From Effrenium voratum (Eukaryota; Sar; Dinophyceae; Suessiales; Symbiodiniaceae), in contig CAUJNA010001724.1 in NCBI GenBank assembly GCA_963377175.1, positions 175,001-239,000 of the forward strand: 64,000 nt of DNA, in the 5' to 3' direction. A program made the position numbers and the translations under genes. Below, piece by piece: positions 55,018 to 64,000 of the stretch. Below the pieces are notes generated by a model that was not told the origin of the DNA, searched no databases, and worked only from the letters and a program-made list of their open reading frames with translations. How positions within the stretch are numbered: the stretch's first letter is position 1; each line of letters starts with the position of its first letter.

Positions 55018-55865
55018 TAGGTGTCCTGTTTTGGTTGTTCTGGCTGTTTTGTCCTTTTGGTTGTTTTGGTTGTTTCTGGTTGGTTTGGTAGTTTTGTCCT
55101 TTTTGGATGTTTGTGGTTGTTTTGTCCTGTTTGGTTGTTTTGGTTGTTTTGTCCTTTTTGGTTGTTTTGTCCTTTTTGGTTGTTTGTGGTTGTTTTGTCC
55201 TGTTTGGTTGTTTTGGTTGTTTTGTCCTTTTTGGTTGTTTGTGGTTGTTTTGTCCTGTTTGGTTGTTGGTTGTTTGTCCTTTTTGGTTGTTTTGGTCTTT
55301 TGTCCTTTTTGGTTGTTTTGGTTGTGTTGTCCTTTTTGGTTGTTTTGGTTCTTTTGTCCTTTTTGGTTGTTTAGGTTCTGTTGTCCTTTTTGGCAGTTTC
55401 GGTTATTCTGTCCTTTTGGGTTGTTTTGGTTGTTTTGGTTGTGTTGTCCTTTCTGTCTGTGTTGGTTGTGTTGTGCTTGTTGGTTGTTTTTGTTGTTTTG
55501 GTTGTGTTTTTCTTTTTGGTTGTTTTGGTTGTTTTGTCCCTTTTGGTTGGTTTAGGTTCTGTTGTCCTTTTTGGCAGTTTCGGTTATTCTGTCCTTTTGG
55601 GTTGTTTTGGTTGTTTTGGTTGTGTTGTCCTTTCTGTCTGTGTTGGTTGTGTTGTGCTTGTTGGTTGTTTTTGTTGTTTTGGTTGTGTTTTTCTTTTTGG
55701 TGTTTTGGTTGTTTTGTCCTTTTGGTTGTTTTTGATTGGGTTTGATCGTTTTTGATTGTTTTGGTTGTTTTGTCCTTTTGGTTGTTTTTGGTTGTTTTGG
55801 TTATTTTGTCCTTTTTGGTTGCTTTTTTGGTTGTTTGTTGTTTTGTCCTTATTGGTTGTTTTGGT
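55018..55865. repeat. TTGGTTGTTTTGTCCTTTTT tandem array
   Basis: About 850 bp of TTTTGGTTG, TTTTGTCC and variants, with one longer duplication (GGTTCTGTTGTCCTTTTTGG near 55374 and 55554). All frames lack stops, so open frames here are not informative. Confidence 0.95.
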
Positions 55866-55961
55866 AGAAGGATAGTATGGGTTTCCCTGGTTTACCAGGT
55901 GTTTTTTTATTTCATCTACCAGGGAAACCCATCTATTGCCCTAAAAGGGCACCTATGGCGG
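55866..55961 (+). mobile_element. MITE-I copy
   Basis: ATGGGTTTCCCTGGTTTACC to CTACCAGGGAAACCCATC, an inverted core with an outer ATAG...CTAT. Confidence 0.7.
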
Positions 55962-56182
55962 TGCACTTCCATTAGCGCGGCTGCTGTTGGGTTCTTCCAT
56001 TTTTGCGGATATCTGAGTATGTTTTTCCCCCACTTGGCTGAGAAAAGTTGAACTCGATTTCACTACTGGACCTGTGTTCTCACTTTCTCCAGGCGGAAAA
56101 GCACACGGAAGGGTTGGACTGGACCCCTTCTCGACTTTGGGGAGGAATGGACTGCTTCCCTGCAAGGGTTTCACTTCTCCAG

Positions 56183-56250
56183 ACCGACGGAGGTGAAGGC
56201 TCCGGCGCTGAAGGTGGATCCAGCGAAGTTCAAAAGTGCCTTCAAGAAAG
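56183..56250 (+). CDS. Second exon of the MGCGAS gene
   Basis: 68 nt after TTCTCCAG| and before AAGAAAG|GCAGGG (GC donor). It encodes PTEVKAPALKVDPAKFKSAF, then KK. Its phase (needs two nt, leaves one) fits exon 1. Lys-rich, with no domain by itself. Confidence 0.65.
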
Positions 56251-56256
56251 GCAGGG

Positions 56257-56369
56257 GCATAGGTGTCCTTTTTGCTTTTTTGGTCGAAAAATAGATGGGT
56301 TCCCCTGGTTTACCTGGTGGTTTAATCATCTACCAGGGCCATCTATTTGCCCCAAAAGGAACCTATGAG
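56257..56369 (+). mobile_element. MITE-I copy
   Basis: GCATAGGTGTCCTTTTTGC, ATAGATGGGTTCCCCTGG, CTACCAGGGCCATCTATTTG and AAAGGAACCTATGAG. It begins six bases inside the intron after MGCGAS exon 2. Confidence 0.72.
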
Positions 56370-56506
56370 CAGGGGTGGCTGCAACACTTTTCACAAGACC
56401 TGAAAAGTCTCCTGAGAAACCAGCAATGATGTTGAACAAGAAACATTGTGGTTTTTGCCATGGATTTTGGGGCAGCGGGCCAGGTGTCTTCTTTTTTCTT
56501 TTTGAA

Positions 56507-56614
56507 TTGCTTCCATTTGCTTAAACATATTTTTATGTTTCCCTGTTGGTTTCAAAGGAAATCTATCACTGCTGGACATATCTTGATTGTTTTCAGGGGG
56601 TTTGAGCAAGCGGA
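56507..56614 (+). mobile_element. MITE-C copy with possible ATT duplication
   Basis: GCTTCCATTTGCTTAAAC, CCTGTTGGTTTCAAAGGAAA and TTTGAGCAAGCGGAAG, with ATT on both sides. Confidence 0.68.
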
Positions 56615-57519
56615 AGATTGGCAGCTTTAGATTGCCCAACTACCCCCTACATGTGGTTTGGGTTTGTGGGCATGGGCCCCAGAAAAGGAGGCAAAGCGAA
56701 TTCAACCGGGTTCCACAGAAATCATGGTCTGAATCGCGCCAGAACACTCGGGTTATTCTCTAAGGGGTTCTTCATGAAGCAATCTGGAAGCTGATTATGA
56801 ACCAGAGTCCATTTTTACAAGCACCAATTTTGGCTCATGAACCAACAGAGTTCGACTACCCAGGGTAGGCTTAAACCCAGTGGTGGTTCATCCCTTCCCA
56901 AAAGCGCCCCTAGGTTTAAGGGCTAGTCAAAAAGTGGAACCCTGCATGCCCACCCCTTTGTCATTTGAGATGGTGCCTGCCTCCAAACCACACCTTTTTT
57001 TAGGGAAACATGGGGTATACAACCACTATACAACCCACTATGTCAAGGGTATACATCCTGATCTCCCTTGGTAGTGGTTCGGGGGCAGTGGGGGCCATCT
57101 CAGTTTTTTTCAAGCGCAGCCCTGAAACAGGCGGTTTCCAGGGAGGTTCCGGCTCGATGGCATGGCTGTCAGAGTCTCGGCCTGCTTGGCACACATGGCC
57201 CGGGTCGGACAACAGGGTACTCCCCCTCGAAAGATCTTATTTGCGGGGGAGGGGGTTTGGTTGGGGGATCCTGTGAAAACGGAGAGCTTGGACTGAGAAA
57301 AAAGGAAGCTTTCTGGAAGGTCCAGATTGAAAGTCTGAACTTTCCTGGCCGCCTCGAAAGCCATGGGACTACATCATTCCGTGCGGAACAAAGAAACAAT
57401 GCCTAGGCTAATGGTTGTTGTTGGGAAACATTTTACATTGTTGCTTATTGTGGTTTAGTGGGAAATCCCCACTTAGCTGCTAGAATTTAATTTTTTGCTC
57501 CCCTTCCAACGTCAACTTT

Positions 57520-57660
57520 AGAGTTGAACGTCTACCAAAACTGTTTCCGCTCGTTTTCTTTGTCCATGGGCCAAATGTCCAATCGACCCGATCGATTGGC
57601 ACTCGAGGATACTCAGCTCCTCTTCATCTCGAGCGACTCTTTGCTTGAGGTCTTGGACGT
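57520..57660. other. Possible exon, strand unresolved
   Basis: Plus strand reads DRLALEDTQLLFISSDSLLE. Minus strand reads VQDLKQRVARDEEELSILEC, which looks coiled-coil. Both are open with plausible composition and I cannot choose. Confidence 0.25.
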
Positions 57661-57881
57661 GGCCACCATGCCACTTGGCCTTGTTTTTTTGTTCATGCCT
57701 CTTGGTCCGTTGTTTTTTCCATGCCACTTGGTCCGTTGTAGTTGTTTATTTTTTGGGGGGGGGCTGTTGGCTCGACCCCCCAGATCCTGTTTTTGAGGCA
57801 CAAGCTAACATGGTCAATATTCAGCCCCCTGCCCGGTTCCTAAGTTGATTCTGTCTCGCCAAGATCCCAGACATCTTGCAC

Positions 57882-57993
57882 GGTTGCCCAGTGGGCTGCT
57901 TCCTTTTTTTTTACATTGTATGGGCAAGGCTTCCCCTAAAGTCAACCAACCCAAAAAAAGATGCCTTTTTTCCCACGGCCACTGGGCATCTGA
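57882..57993 (+). mobile_element. MITE-J copy
   Basis: GTTGCCCAGTGGGCTGCTTC at the left and GGCCACTGGGCATCTGAG at the right. Confidence 0.68.
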
Positions 57994-58240
57994 GAGTTTA
58001 TATCTCTGTCGATTTTATTGGGAGCTCACTTGGAACGAGCGAACACCAAGGTCCTTTACTTGGATCCTTTCATTTAGCATTTGAAGTCATGGCATAGTTT
58101 GTAGACCTACAAAAGCTTGATGAAAGCCCAGCGCTGGGCAATCTTCTGCAACCCTTGAAAGATACAAAAGCGGCCTCACATGCTTCGTCACTCTCATTTC
58201 TCTTTTTCAATGATCATTTTCAATTATCCTCAGAACAAGC

Positions 58241-58353
58241 TTGACTGCTATTGGGTTGGATTTTTAGACTGTAACTTGTTGGGAAATAAAGGTGTTTTGC
58301 ACTGACCCCAGAACAAGTTAAAGTTTTTGCAGGGGGGCAAACAGCAACCAAGC
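58241..58353 (+). mobile_element. MITE-H copy
   Basis: TTGACTGCTATTGGGTTGG, TTTTTAGACTGTAAC and TTTGCAGGGGGGCAAACAGC before AACCAAGC. Confidence 0.62.
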
Positions 58354-58676
58354 AAGCATCCTAACAGGCATGCGAGCATTGAAGCAGACCCTTTATTGAG
58401 AGGGCCTGCTACCACGGCGGCTCCGCATCCTGTTTCGGAGCTGTGTAGCGGGAGTCCTGGTTACATAGGTATACATGTGAGGCAAAGACAATGCTTGACA
58501 CTTCCGCTGGAGCCTGAAAGTCGCAACTTTTTCGCACGCTCAAGTGTCAAAGTGCATTTCCCTTCACCAGAATTAGCTCCCCTTTTTGTTTTTTGTTTTT
58601 GCCGGGGTCCTAATTCCAGCCTAGTTCCGCAGCTCCGGCTAAGTCGCAGCTCGGTACAACGGCATGCGAACTGCAG

Positions 58677-58771
58677 GAGAGCCCCTCGAAGGTTCCAACG
58701 CGAAAGCTTGGCGACGGGTCGCTGAACCCGGGCCGGGGTGTAGCGAGGTATGCAGAAGACGACCATGCGAG
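58677..58771 (+). CDS. Candidate exon
   Basis: Between CTGCAG|GAGAGC and ATGCGAG|GTATGT (GT donor). The preferred frame, by GC at third positions, reads ESPSKVPTRKLGDGSLNPGR, then GVARYAEDDHA. A second frame (GEPLEGSNAKAWRR) is open too. It may belong to the MGCGAS gene. Confidence 0.4.
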
Positions 58772-59406
58772 GTATGTAACGAGGTAGATCACAGAAAGAT
58801 GACTTCACCCCCCCTCATATTTTGGGTGTGATTCAGAGCATGCAACAAGCATGCAGCCAGCAACCAGCCGGCGGTCGTATTAATGTGAGGTTTCATGGTA
58901 GAACATGCCAAATCACCTACCTCCCCTTTTTGATTTTTCTCACTTTTTTGGGGTCCCTTTGTTTTTCACTAACCAGGCAAAAAAGGTTATATTTTTGCAA
59001 TTCCAGCCTAGCTACTGGGGCCCGGTATCCAATTGCTACCCTCTTTCCAAGAGTCATGGAAGTCGTTCTTTACAAGGAGAGCTTTCGTCTTCCAACCCCT
59101 GTCAGCTTCCTGACTCTTGGAAGAGTACCAGGAGTTCTGGTTAGGGGCATGCCAAAAAATACGCGGAGCGGCCCTCCATACGTTCGCGCTTGTAGGGTTG
59201 CGGGGCCGCTTAAGAAAAAACAAGCCTTACAATAGAAGACCGCCCTCAGTAAACTGCAACTCAACAGTAAATCTAGAGGTGTGTTGCCCCCGAATCCTGT
59301 TTCCGTATTGCCTTTTCCCGGTTCCCGCCCGGCATTGATCTATCCCTTTTTGGAACAGGCCGAAGACTACCCTTACAAGACGGAAGTGGGTGGTTTCAAG
59401 TCTGAA

Positions 59407-59569
59407 GGCTGGGCAAGGCGTGCGCTATGCCGAGGACAGCCACCGCACTGGAATCGGGCTACCACTCTGTCGTAGCCAGCGCTGACGGAAAAATGTATGC
59501 CCTCACCAAAGGACCAGAGGTCGTCATCAAGAAGGCGGACCACAGTGAAGCTCAGCATCGGACCGCAGA
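59407..59569 (+). CDS. Beta-propeller-like exon ending at MITE-A
   Basis: Frame TALESGYHSVVASADGKMYA, then LTKGPEVVIKKADHSEAQHR. The H-S-V-x-x-S-x-D-G-K-x-Y-x-L pattern looks like a propeller blade. The frame reaches TAG inside the MITE-A terminus CTAGG at 59570. Just upstream AEDYPYKTEVGGFKSEGW (59359-59417) is open in another frame, so either a short intron or a frameshift separates them. Confidence 0.45.
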
Positions 59570-59681
59570 CTAGGTCCCCCAGTAGTGCCCTTTTACAAAT
59601 GTTTGGGGCAGGGCTCCCCGACTAAAATAGAATACAGGAAAAAGGGTACCATTATTCTAACCTCTCTACTGGAGAAGCTAG
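59570..59681 (+). mobile_element. MITE-A copy
   Basis: CTAGGTCCCCCAGTAGTGCC...CTACTGGAGAAGCTAG. The flanks differ, so no duplication is visible. Confidence 0.85.
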
Positions 59682-59783
59682 TAGGTGAATCTGTCCCAAT
59701 TCTGTTTTGCAGGCCTCCATTCATCCCCACTGGCAGGATTTGTCTCCATCGACAAGACGGTTTCAAAACGAAACTGGGCAGCC

Positions 59784-59938
59784 ACCTACTGAACAAGGGG
59801 CATTGTGCGTAAGTGGTAGTAAGCCGAGTTACAACCCACGAAAGCCGTGGTTTGTTCACAGTCTCCGTTCAGTGTTTTTTTCAATGGCTTGCTGCCACCA
59901 CTTACCTGACGTACCGAATCGATGGCCCCTGAAAAGTA
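59784..59938 (+). mobile_element. MITE-B copy
   Basis: CGTAAGTGGTAGTAAGCC at the left. CCACCACTTACCTGACGTAC and CGAATCGATGGCCCC at the right. Internal CAGTCTCCGTTCAGTG. Confidence 0.72.
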
Positions 59939-60068
59939 GACCTATGCTTGCCGTTTAACAAATCGCCGGTCGCAAGCGCCGCAAGTATCTGACTTTTTGG
60001 ACGGGCAAGCAAGGCACTATTTTACCCGCATCATATATGGAGGAGGAAAAGTGGAGGCTTCCAATCAA

Positions 60069-60110
60069 GAGAGAGAGAGAGAGAGAAAGAGGAAGAGAGA
60101 GAGAGAGAAA
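60069..60110. repeat. GA microsatellite
   Basis: Two (GA)n runs with AAAGAGGA between. Confidence 0.92.
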
Positions 60111-60117
60111 AGCCTAT

Positions 60118-60222
60118 GCTTCCATTTGCTGACATGACAATGTCGATTGTTTTCTGTTGGCTTTTAAAGGGAATCTATCACTATTGAACACATATTCGTT
60201 CCCAGGGGACTTCAGCAAATGG
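60118..60222 (+). mobile_element. MITE-C copy, best preserved, TAT flanks
   Basis: GCTTCCATTTGCTGACATG, GGCTTTTAAAGGGAATCTAT and GACTTCAGCAAATGGAGC. TAT occurs immediately on both sides. Confidence 0.78.
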
Positions 60223-60645
60223 AGCTATGGCCTTGAACCAAGCTGGGGTGGTTTGTCTTGCTTTAGGGGTTGGGGTTTCCTTCAAAGCCACACGCAAGGG
60301 GTACCCTCAATGCAGACCCAACTTGTGCAACCCTGCGCTTGGCTTTCGGTACCGTTCTGCCGAAATGTTCAGCTGAAAGAGCCGGGCAGGTGTGGTGTGC
60401 AGTCAGTGGGAAGTGTGGGAGATGCTGATTGGACAAATGAATGAATGTATGGGCCTGGTTTGATCACACGCACGCCAAGCTGGCCCCAAACAAGGGGGCC
60501 AAATCACTACCTCATTGAACAAATAGTTACACATTCTTACTCCTTGTTACCTGTCTCCCCTTTTGGCTGTTGGTCGCCCAAAGGGTGATCGCTTTGGATT
60601 TCTGGGTCCCAACTGGTGGGTGGGCAACTGACCTCCCCTCATGAG

Positions 60646-60702
60646 AAGAGCTTCAATGAGCGCTCACCCGAGGATGTGGCGACCATCGCCACCCAATTCG
60701 AG
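60646..60702 (+). CDS. Candidate exon
   Basis: KSFNERSPEDVATIATQFE between CATGAG|AAGAGC and TTCGAG|GCGGGC (possible GC donor). The frame stays open up to the MITE-A terminus at 60740. No family was recognised. Confidence 0.4.
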
Positions 60703-60739
60703 GCGGGCATTTGGCGCTTTGCGTGCGCCGGAGCTATGA

Positions 60740-60851
60740 CTAGGTTCCCCAGTAGTGACTAGTGCCCTTCTAGCCTTTTTTTGGTTGGGAGGGTTCCCCT
60801 ACTAAAATAGAAAGGGTACCCTTATTCTAACCTCTCTACTGGAGAACTTAG
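60740..60851 (+). mobile_element. MITE-A copy with ATGA target duplication
   Basis: CTAGGTTCCCCAGTAGTGAC...CTACTGGAGAACTTAG, flanked by ATGA at 60736-60739 and 60852-60855. Confidence 0.86.
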
Positions 60852-61289
60852 ATGAATGTCCGGTTTTCTGGATCAAGCGCGGGACTTTCAATGGAATCCG
60901 TTCAGGGAAACACTTTCAAGGGGAGGATCCAGTGACGGAATGCCTGCGAAAGTAAGACGGGGACGGAAACCGATGCTCGTTTACTTCGTTCTCGAGTCAG
61001 TGACAGGGGTGAAGGCCGTGTCTCTTACAAAAAAGCCTACTGTCCCCGGCTGCGAAGGATTTTTTGGGAAGCGGTGTGTGGTTTCTTGTGGCTGCCCTTT
61101 TTGGAGAAGGCATGGCTTTTGGAGAAGCCGGCTTCGGCAAAACAAAAAACCCAAGCATGCACCAGCCTCTTTTGGGGAAGCCGCCTTTGCCCCCCCAAAA
61201 TTCCATCACCTATACATGACTGTTCTACGAGCTGTGCAAGCTTCAGGATTTCACTTCAAGAAGTTGAATAAAATCTGATGATAGACCAC

Positions 61290-61414
61290 ATGGCTGTGGG
61301 TCAAAACCAATGGTACCGTTTTGGGGTAGGTGAATTCACCACCCATTTTAGTCGGGATTTTTGTGGGGATTGGGATGTTCACTGGGGGTACGATTTGGCT
61401 TTTGACCCATGGCC
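61290..61414 (+). mobile_element. MITE-E copy, intact
   Basis: ATGGCTGTGGGTCAAAACC...GCTTTTGACCCATGGCCA, with a GGTAGGTGAATTCACCACCC core. Confidence 0.82.
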
Positions 61415-61591
61415 AAATGCATGTGTTTTTTTTAGGGTTTCAATCCTTAAGCCCCTTCACAAGGCTCTGGGTCTCGCAGGGGGTGGATGCCCTATACATC
61501 TTTTGCGAGCTGTGCAGTCTGTAGGGTTTCAAGAAGTTGAACATCAACCTGCTGAGTTGAACGTCAATCTGCTGATTGGCCATGTGAAATA

Positions 61592-61715
61592 CTAGGTCCC
61601 CCAGCTAGGTGCCCTTGCTCACCCACTTGTTTTGGTTGGGAGGCAACCCCCCTACGAAGGTAGACTACCGAAAAAGTTGGTACCCTTATTCTAACCTCTC
61701 TACTGGAGGACCTAG
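61592..61715 (+). mobile_element. MITE-A copy between two similar 45-bp segments
   Basis: CTAGGTCCCCCAGCTAGG...CTACTGGAGGACCTAG. The flanks read AAATA on the left and ATAAA on the right, so any duplication is three bases at most. Confidence 0.85.
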
Positions 61716-61786
61716 ATAAACCGGCTGAGTTGAACATAAATCTGCTGATCGACCCTGTGAAATTTGCCGCTGCTTCTAGTTGAGAG

Positions 61787-61880
61787 GATGATGTTGACCC
61801 CGGATGAATAAACCCCTTCTTAGTAAAACGGGGGGTGTTCTCCAAAAGTGGTCTGAGTCCCCACTAAAACCACGGACACC
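61787..61880 (+). mobile_element. MITE-F copy
   Basis: ATGTTGACCCCGGATGAATA, GGGGGGTGTTCTCCAAAAGT and CCACGGACACCCCC. Confidence 0.65.
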
Positions 61881-61885
61881 CCCTA

Positions 61886-62025
61886 CTGTGGATGGACTAA
61901 ATCCATTTTGCACCACCTAAAAAACCCTCGTTTCTGATGCTTCCCCTGTAAATACCCACAAACCTATGCTTTGCTTATGGTTTCAAAGTGGTGCGAGAAG
62001 CGGATTTCGTCATGTCCACTACTGG
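61886..62025 (+). mobile_element. MITE-D copy
   Basis: CTGTGGATGGACTAAATCC at the left and GCGGATTTCGTCATGTCCAC at the right, with GATGCTTCCCCTGTAAATAC inside. Confidence 0.68.
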
Positions 62026-62269
62026 TGATAGATTCCCTTTAAAATCAACAGGAGAAAGGGAGATCAAACCAGAGCCATATTGATTTAGGTCCGGGACGAA
62101 ATCCCCACTGGTCCTGTCTAGACTTGCCATTTTACCAGTGACTCAAAGTGGAGCAAACCATAAAATCTACATTCAACTGGGCCGAAGTCATGTCATGACC
62201 TCAGGGTGTATGATTCCGTCCGCAAAAAACATCTGTTGGATTCGCTTCCGGCCCACCGAAAACCTCGAG

Positions 62270-62320
62270 GCGGTGGGGGCCGTGGCCTTCAGCCCGGACG
62301 GGAAGCATCTGGCGGTGAAC
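62270..62320 (+). CDS. WD40-repeat exon
   Basis: 51 nt between CCTCGAG|GCGGTG and GTGAAC|GCGGGG (GC donor). AVGAVAFSPDGKHLAVN is a textbook WD40 strand b-c signature (V-x-x-V-x-F-S-P-D-G-K-x-L-A). The neighbouring exons could supply the rest of the blade. Confidence 0.7.
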
Positions 62321-62378
62321 GCGGGGTACAAGGGAAAGTTTCTTGACCAATCCAAATCTCATGGATTCTTTGCGGGTG

Positions 62379-62482
62379 GCTATGGGGGGGCTATCCCTGG
62401 AGAAGCCCGGGATAACACAAGGATAAGCCCTTAATAAGGCCTTAAGGGCATTTTTTTGGGATAGCCCCCCCTCACCATAGGA
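62379..62482. mobile_element. Palindromic element (CTATGGGGGGGCTATCCC)
   Basis: GGCTATGGGGGGGCTATCCC and GGGATAGCCCCCCCTCACCA are inverted, with TAAGCCCTTAATAAGGCC inside, recalling the interior of the element at 34705. Confidence 0.7.
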
Positions 62483-62699
62483 TCCTGGTGGCTCTGTGCA
62501 CAGCATTCTGGTTAGGATGATGTCAGCGGGTTCATCATGCATGGCGTCTCTTCCCCATGTGAAGATTTAGGGTAGGCAAAGACTCCAAATCCAAACCAAT
62601 CCAAAGGGCCAATTTTGGGCATCTCTTTTAAGATCCCCGGTTAGAGCTGTGATTTGTTCCCATCATTTGAGCCTTCAGAGTAAATCGCGCGTATCCTTG

Positions 62700-63012
62700 G
62701 TTGCTGCTGGGTAACGGATCTTTGGACTAAAAGACTCTTTGGTGGAGATTAAGGGGTTGCTGGTTGAAGGTTTGGGACTACATCTTCTTTGGCGCATTTT
62801 GCGTGGATGTTGGGACTTCAACTTTTTGCCAACTCATGGGTTTCCACTAGCCCCCTCAAAAAGTGAACAACTTTTTGCGGAGGGTGGGGCAGAAAGCAAC
62901 TGGGTACCGGATCTTCGGAGACTTCCACTTTTTGGTGGAAATCAAGTTGGGCTTTCCACGACCCCCCCCCCCCAAAACAAAAGAGAGTGGACCACTTTTT
63001 GCAAGGGGTCTC
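62700..63012 (+). mobile_element. Two rearranged MITE-H copies
   Basis: GGTAACGGATCTTTGGAC at 62710, GACTTCAACTTTTTGCCAAC at 62815, a second GGTACCGGATCTTCGGAGAC at 62903 and CTTTTTGCAAGGGGTCTCGC at 62995. Confidence 0.55.
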
Positions 63013-63018
63013 GCCAAG

Positions 63019-63114
63019 GATTGTGAAGATCTTCGCCATGGACGGCGCGGAAGTGGGGAAGGTGGAAGGCGCGGTGCGCGATTCTGGGATCTCCTGGGCC
63101 TTTGTGGCCAAAAG
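63019..63114 (+). CDS. Probable propeller exon
   Basis: IVKIFAMDGAEVGKVEGAVR, then DSGISWAFVAK, between CGCCAAG| and CAAAAG|GTCCTG. The V-K-I-F-x-x-D-G-x-E...S-G-I-S-W-A-F pattern fits a WD40 blade edge, and it follows the WD40 exon at 62270. Boundaries are approximate. Confidence 0.55.
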
Positions 63115-63655
63115 GTCCTGGCGAGTGAGGAAAGGATGGGGAATGAGCCTGCTGACCACAAGAGACGAGAAGTTCTTGTGAGTGAAGCAGGAATTTCTGG
63201 TTGAACCGTTTTTGGTCCCGAGTAATCAGTGATGGTTCGGGCATTGAGCACCAGCAAGCAAAGGCGGGGCATGTGTTGGCGTGTCCTTTCTTTTTTTTGT
63301 TGAGGGAGCCCATTTTGGTTTGTTCGAAAGGGAAACCAAGCGGGAAACTGACATTTTTTAGCTGTTTTTAGCCGGGGGGGCCGGGATTGCCATTTTTAGA
63401 CATCCCCCATTTCCCTTTGAAGCCAGTTTCAACTATAGGTGTGTGTGTGTGTGTGCAGCGGGCGGGTGGAACCACAGTCAATCTCTGCAAATTCCTCTAC
63501 CCATGGTGTGTTTGCGATCTCAAGTTAAATGAGGGGAAGGTTCGAAGTGACAACTCTGTTGCCAGTTTTTGGTCGGGTGCTGGGCCACTCCGAACTGGGG
63601 CCTGCGGGATGGCACGAGAGAGAGAGGGAGAGAGAAAGGATCGAAAGTCTGGCAG

Positions 63656-63793
63656 GAGAGAAAGATGGCTTGGACTTGCCGTACTGGTACGACAACGAGA
63701 CCTTGTTCATGGCCAGCGCTTGGATGCTGTATGCCTATAGCCTCGCAAAGAAGAGCCAAGTCAAGTGGGAGCTTCCCACGGGCTCCTTCAATG
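63656..63793 (+). CDS. Candidate exon
   Basis: KDGLDLPYWYDNETLFMASA, then WMLYAYSLAKKSQVKWELP, ending TCAATG|GTACTT (GT donor). Strongly coding-like. No family was recognised. It is probably part of the gene running off the window. Confidence 0.55.
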
Positions 63794-63845
63794 GTACTTC
63801 AGTTCCTCGGCTTGTTTGGTTCCATGTTTGTTTGGGGGAGAGCCT

Positions 63846-63941
63846 CTAGGTCCCCCAGCAGTGCCCTTTCACCCTTTTTTTGGGGAGGGTTCCCCTACTA
63901 AAATGGTACCCCTATTCTAACCTCTCTACTGGAGGACCTAG
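63846..63941 (+). mobile_element. MITE-A copy, shortest
   Basis: CTAGGTCCCCCAGCAGTGCC...CTACTGGAGGACCTAG with the central GACTACAG segment deleted. Confidence 0.85.
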
Positions 63942-64000
63942 GCTTTTTACTTTCTATGTCAATGTTCGTCCAGCGTAGTAAGCCCAAGAGTGTGGGTGTG

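Noticed and set aside
54992..55745. Hydrophobic frames (FGCFVLFGCF) resembling membrane proteins
   Set aside because: They come from the TTTTGGTTG array in intron 1 of the MGCGAS gene, and all frames are open there.
56823..56837. CAATTTTGGCTCATG, similar to the dinoflagellate spliced-leader core CCATTTTGGCTCAAG
   Set aside because: Two mismatches in 15 and no match to the upstream leader bases or a donor, so chance is likely. No spliced-leader gene or relic is supported.
59359..59417. EDYPYK as a papain-family protease motif
   Set aside because: No catalytic Cys, His or Asn blocks are nearby, and neighbouring exons look like beta-propeller.

Overview
This is a nuclear genomic window from a dinoflagellate, most likely a relative of the Symbiodiniaceae/Suessiales. 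The evidence is short exons in long introns, acceptors mostly of the form AG|G, a large majority of GC splice donors, a decayed Ty1/copia pol of the kind common in Symbiodinium, many families of short inverted-repeat elements, and very large satellite arrays. There are no bacterial-style operons, and I recognised no rRNA, tRNA or CRISPR array. Most long open frames are accidental frames through simple repeats. The real coding sequence is exons of 48-160 nt. All gene models here were assembled by eye and no transcript was available.

Layout. 1-1120 is a broken copia pol. 2417-28795 (+) carries eight exons that together make a DUF5672 (glycosyltransferase-like) protein. Inside the 15.4-kb intron between its fourth and fifth recognised exons lies a second, complete gene on the same strand. 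This is a ten-exon 5-formyltetrahydrofolate cyclo-ligase (MTHFS, about 217 codons, 7283-19827). The next DUF5672 intron (21054-26604) holds two satellites and a 3.1-kb GATA/GA microsatellite. 28.8-39.1 kb has scattered candidate exons, a minus-strand Rab GTPase-like fragment and more inverted-repeat elements. 39.2-41.0 kb is three abutting tandem arrays. 43069-52329 is a 9.26-kb block of satellites bounded by inverted repeats and a 4-bp GAAA duplication, and it sits in the middle of a smaller element that it splits. A third gene begins at 54930 with an N-myristoylation-type MGCGAS start, and beta-propeller/WD40-like exons follow to the window end, though I cannot prove they belong to one transcript.

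The introns are packed with at least ten families of 80-150-bp inverted-repeat elements, called MITE-A to MITE-J here. MITE-A has CTAGGTCC termini, 4-bp target duplications and ends that read GT...AG. Many introns are flanked by short direct repeats around AG|GC. Together these fit intron growth, and possibly intron birth, by transposable elements (introners).

The functional links between genes are few. MTHFS is folate metabolism, DUF5672 is a putative glycosyltransferase, and the third gene is a probable membrane-anchored propeller protein. The layout looks like a typical dinoflagellate unidirectional gene array rather than a pathway cluster.
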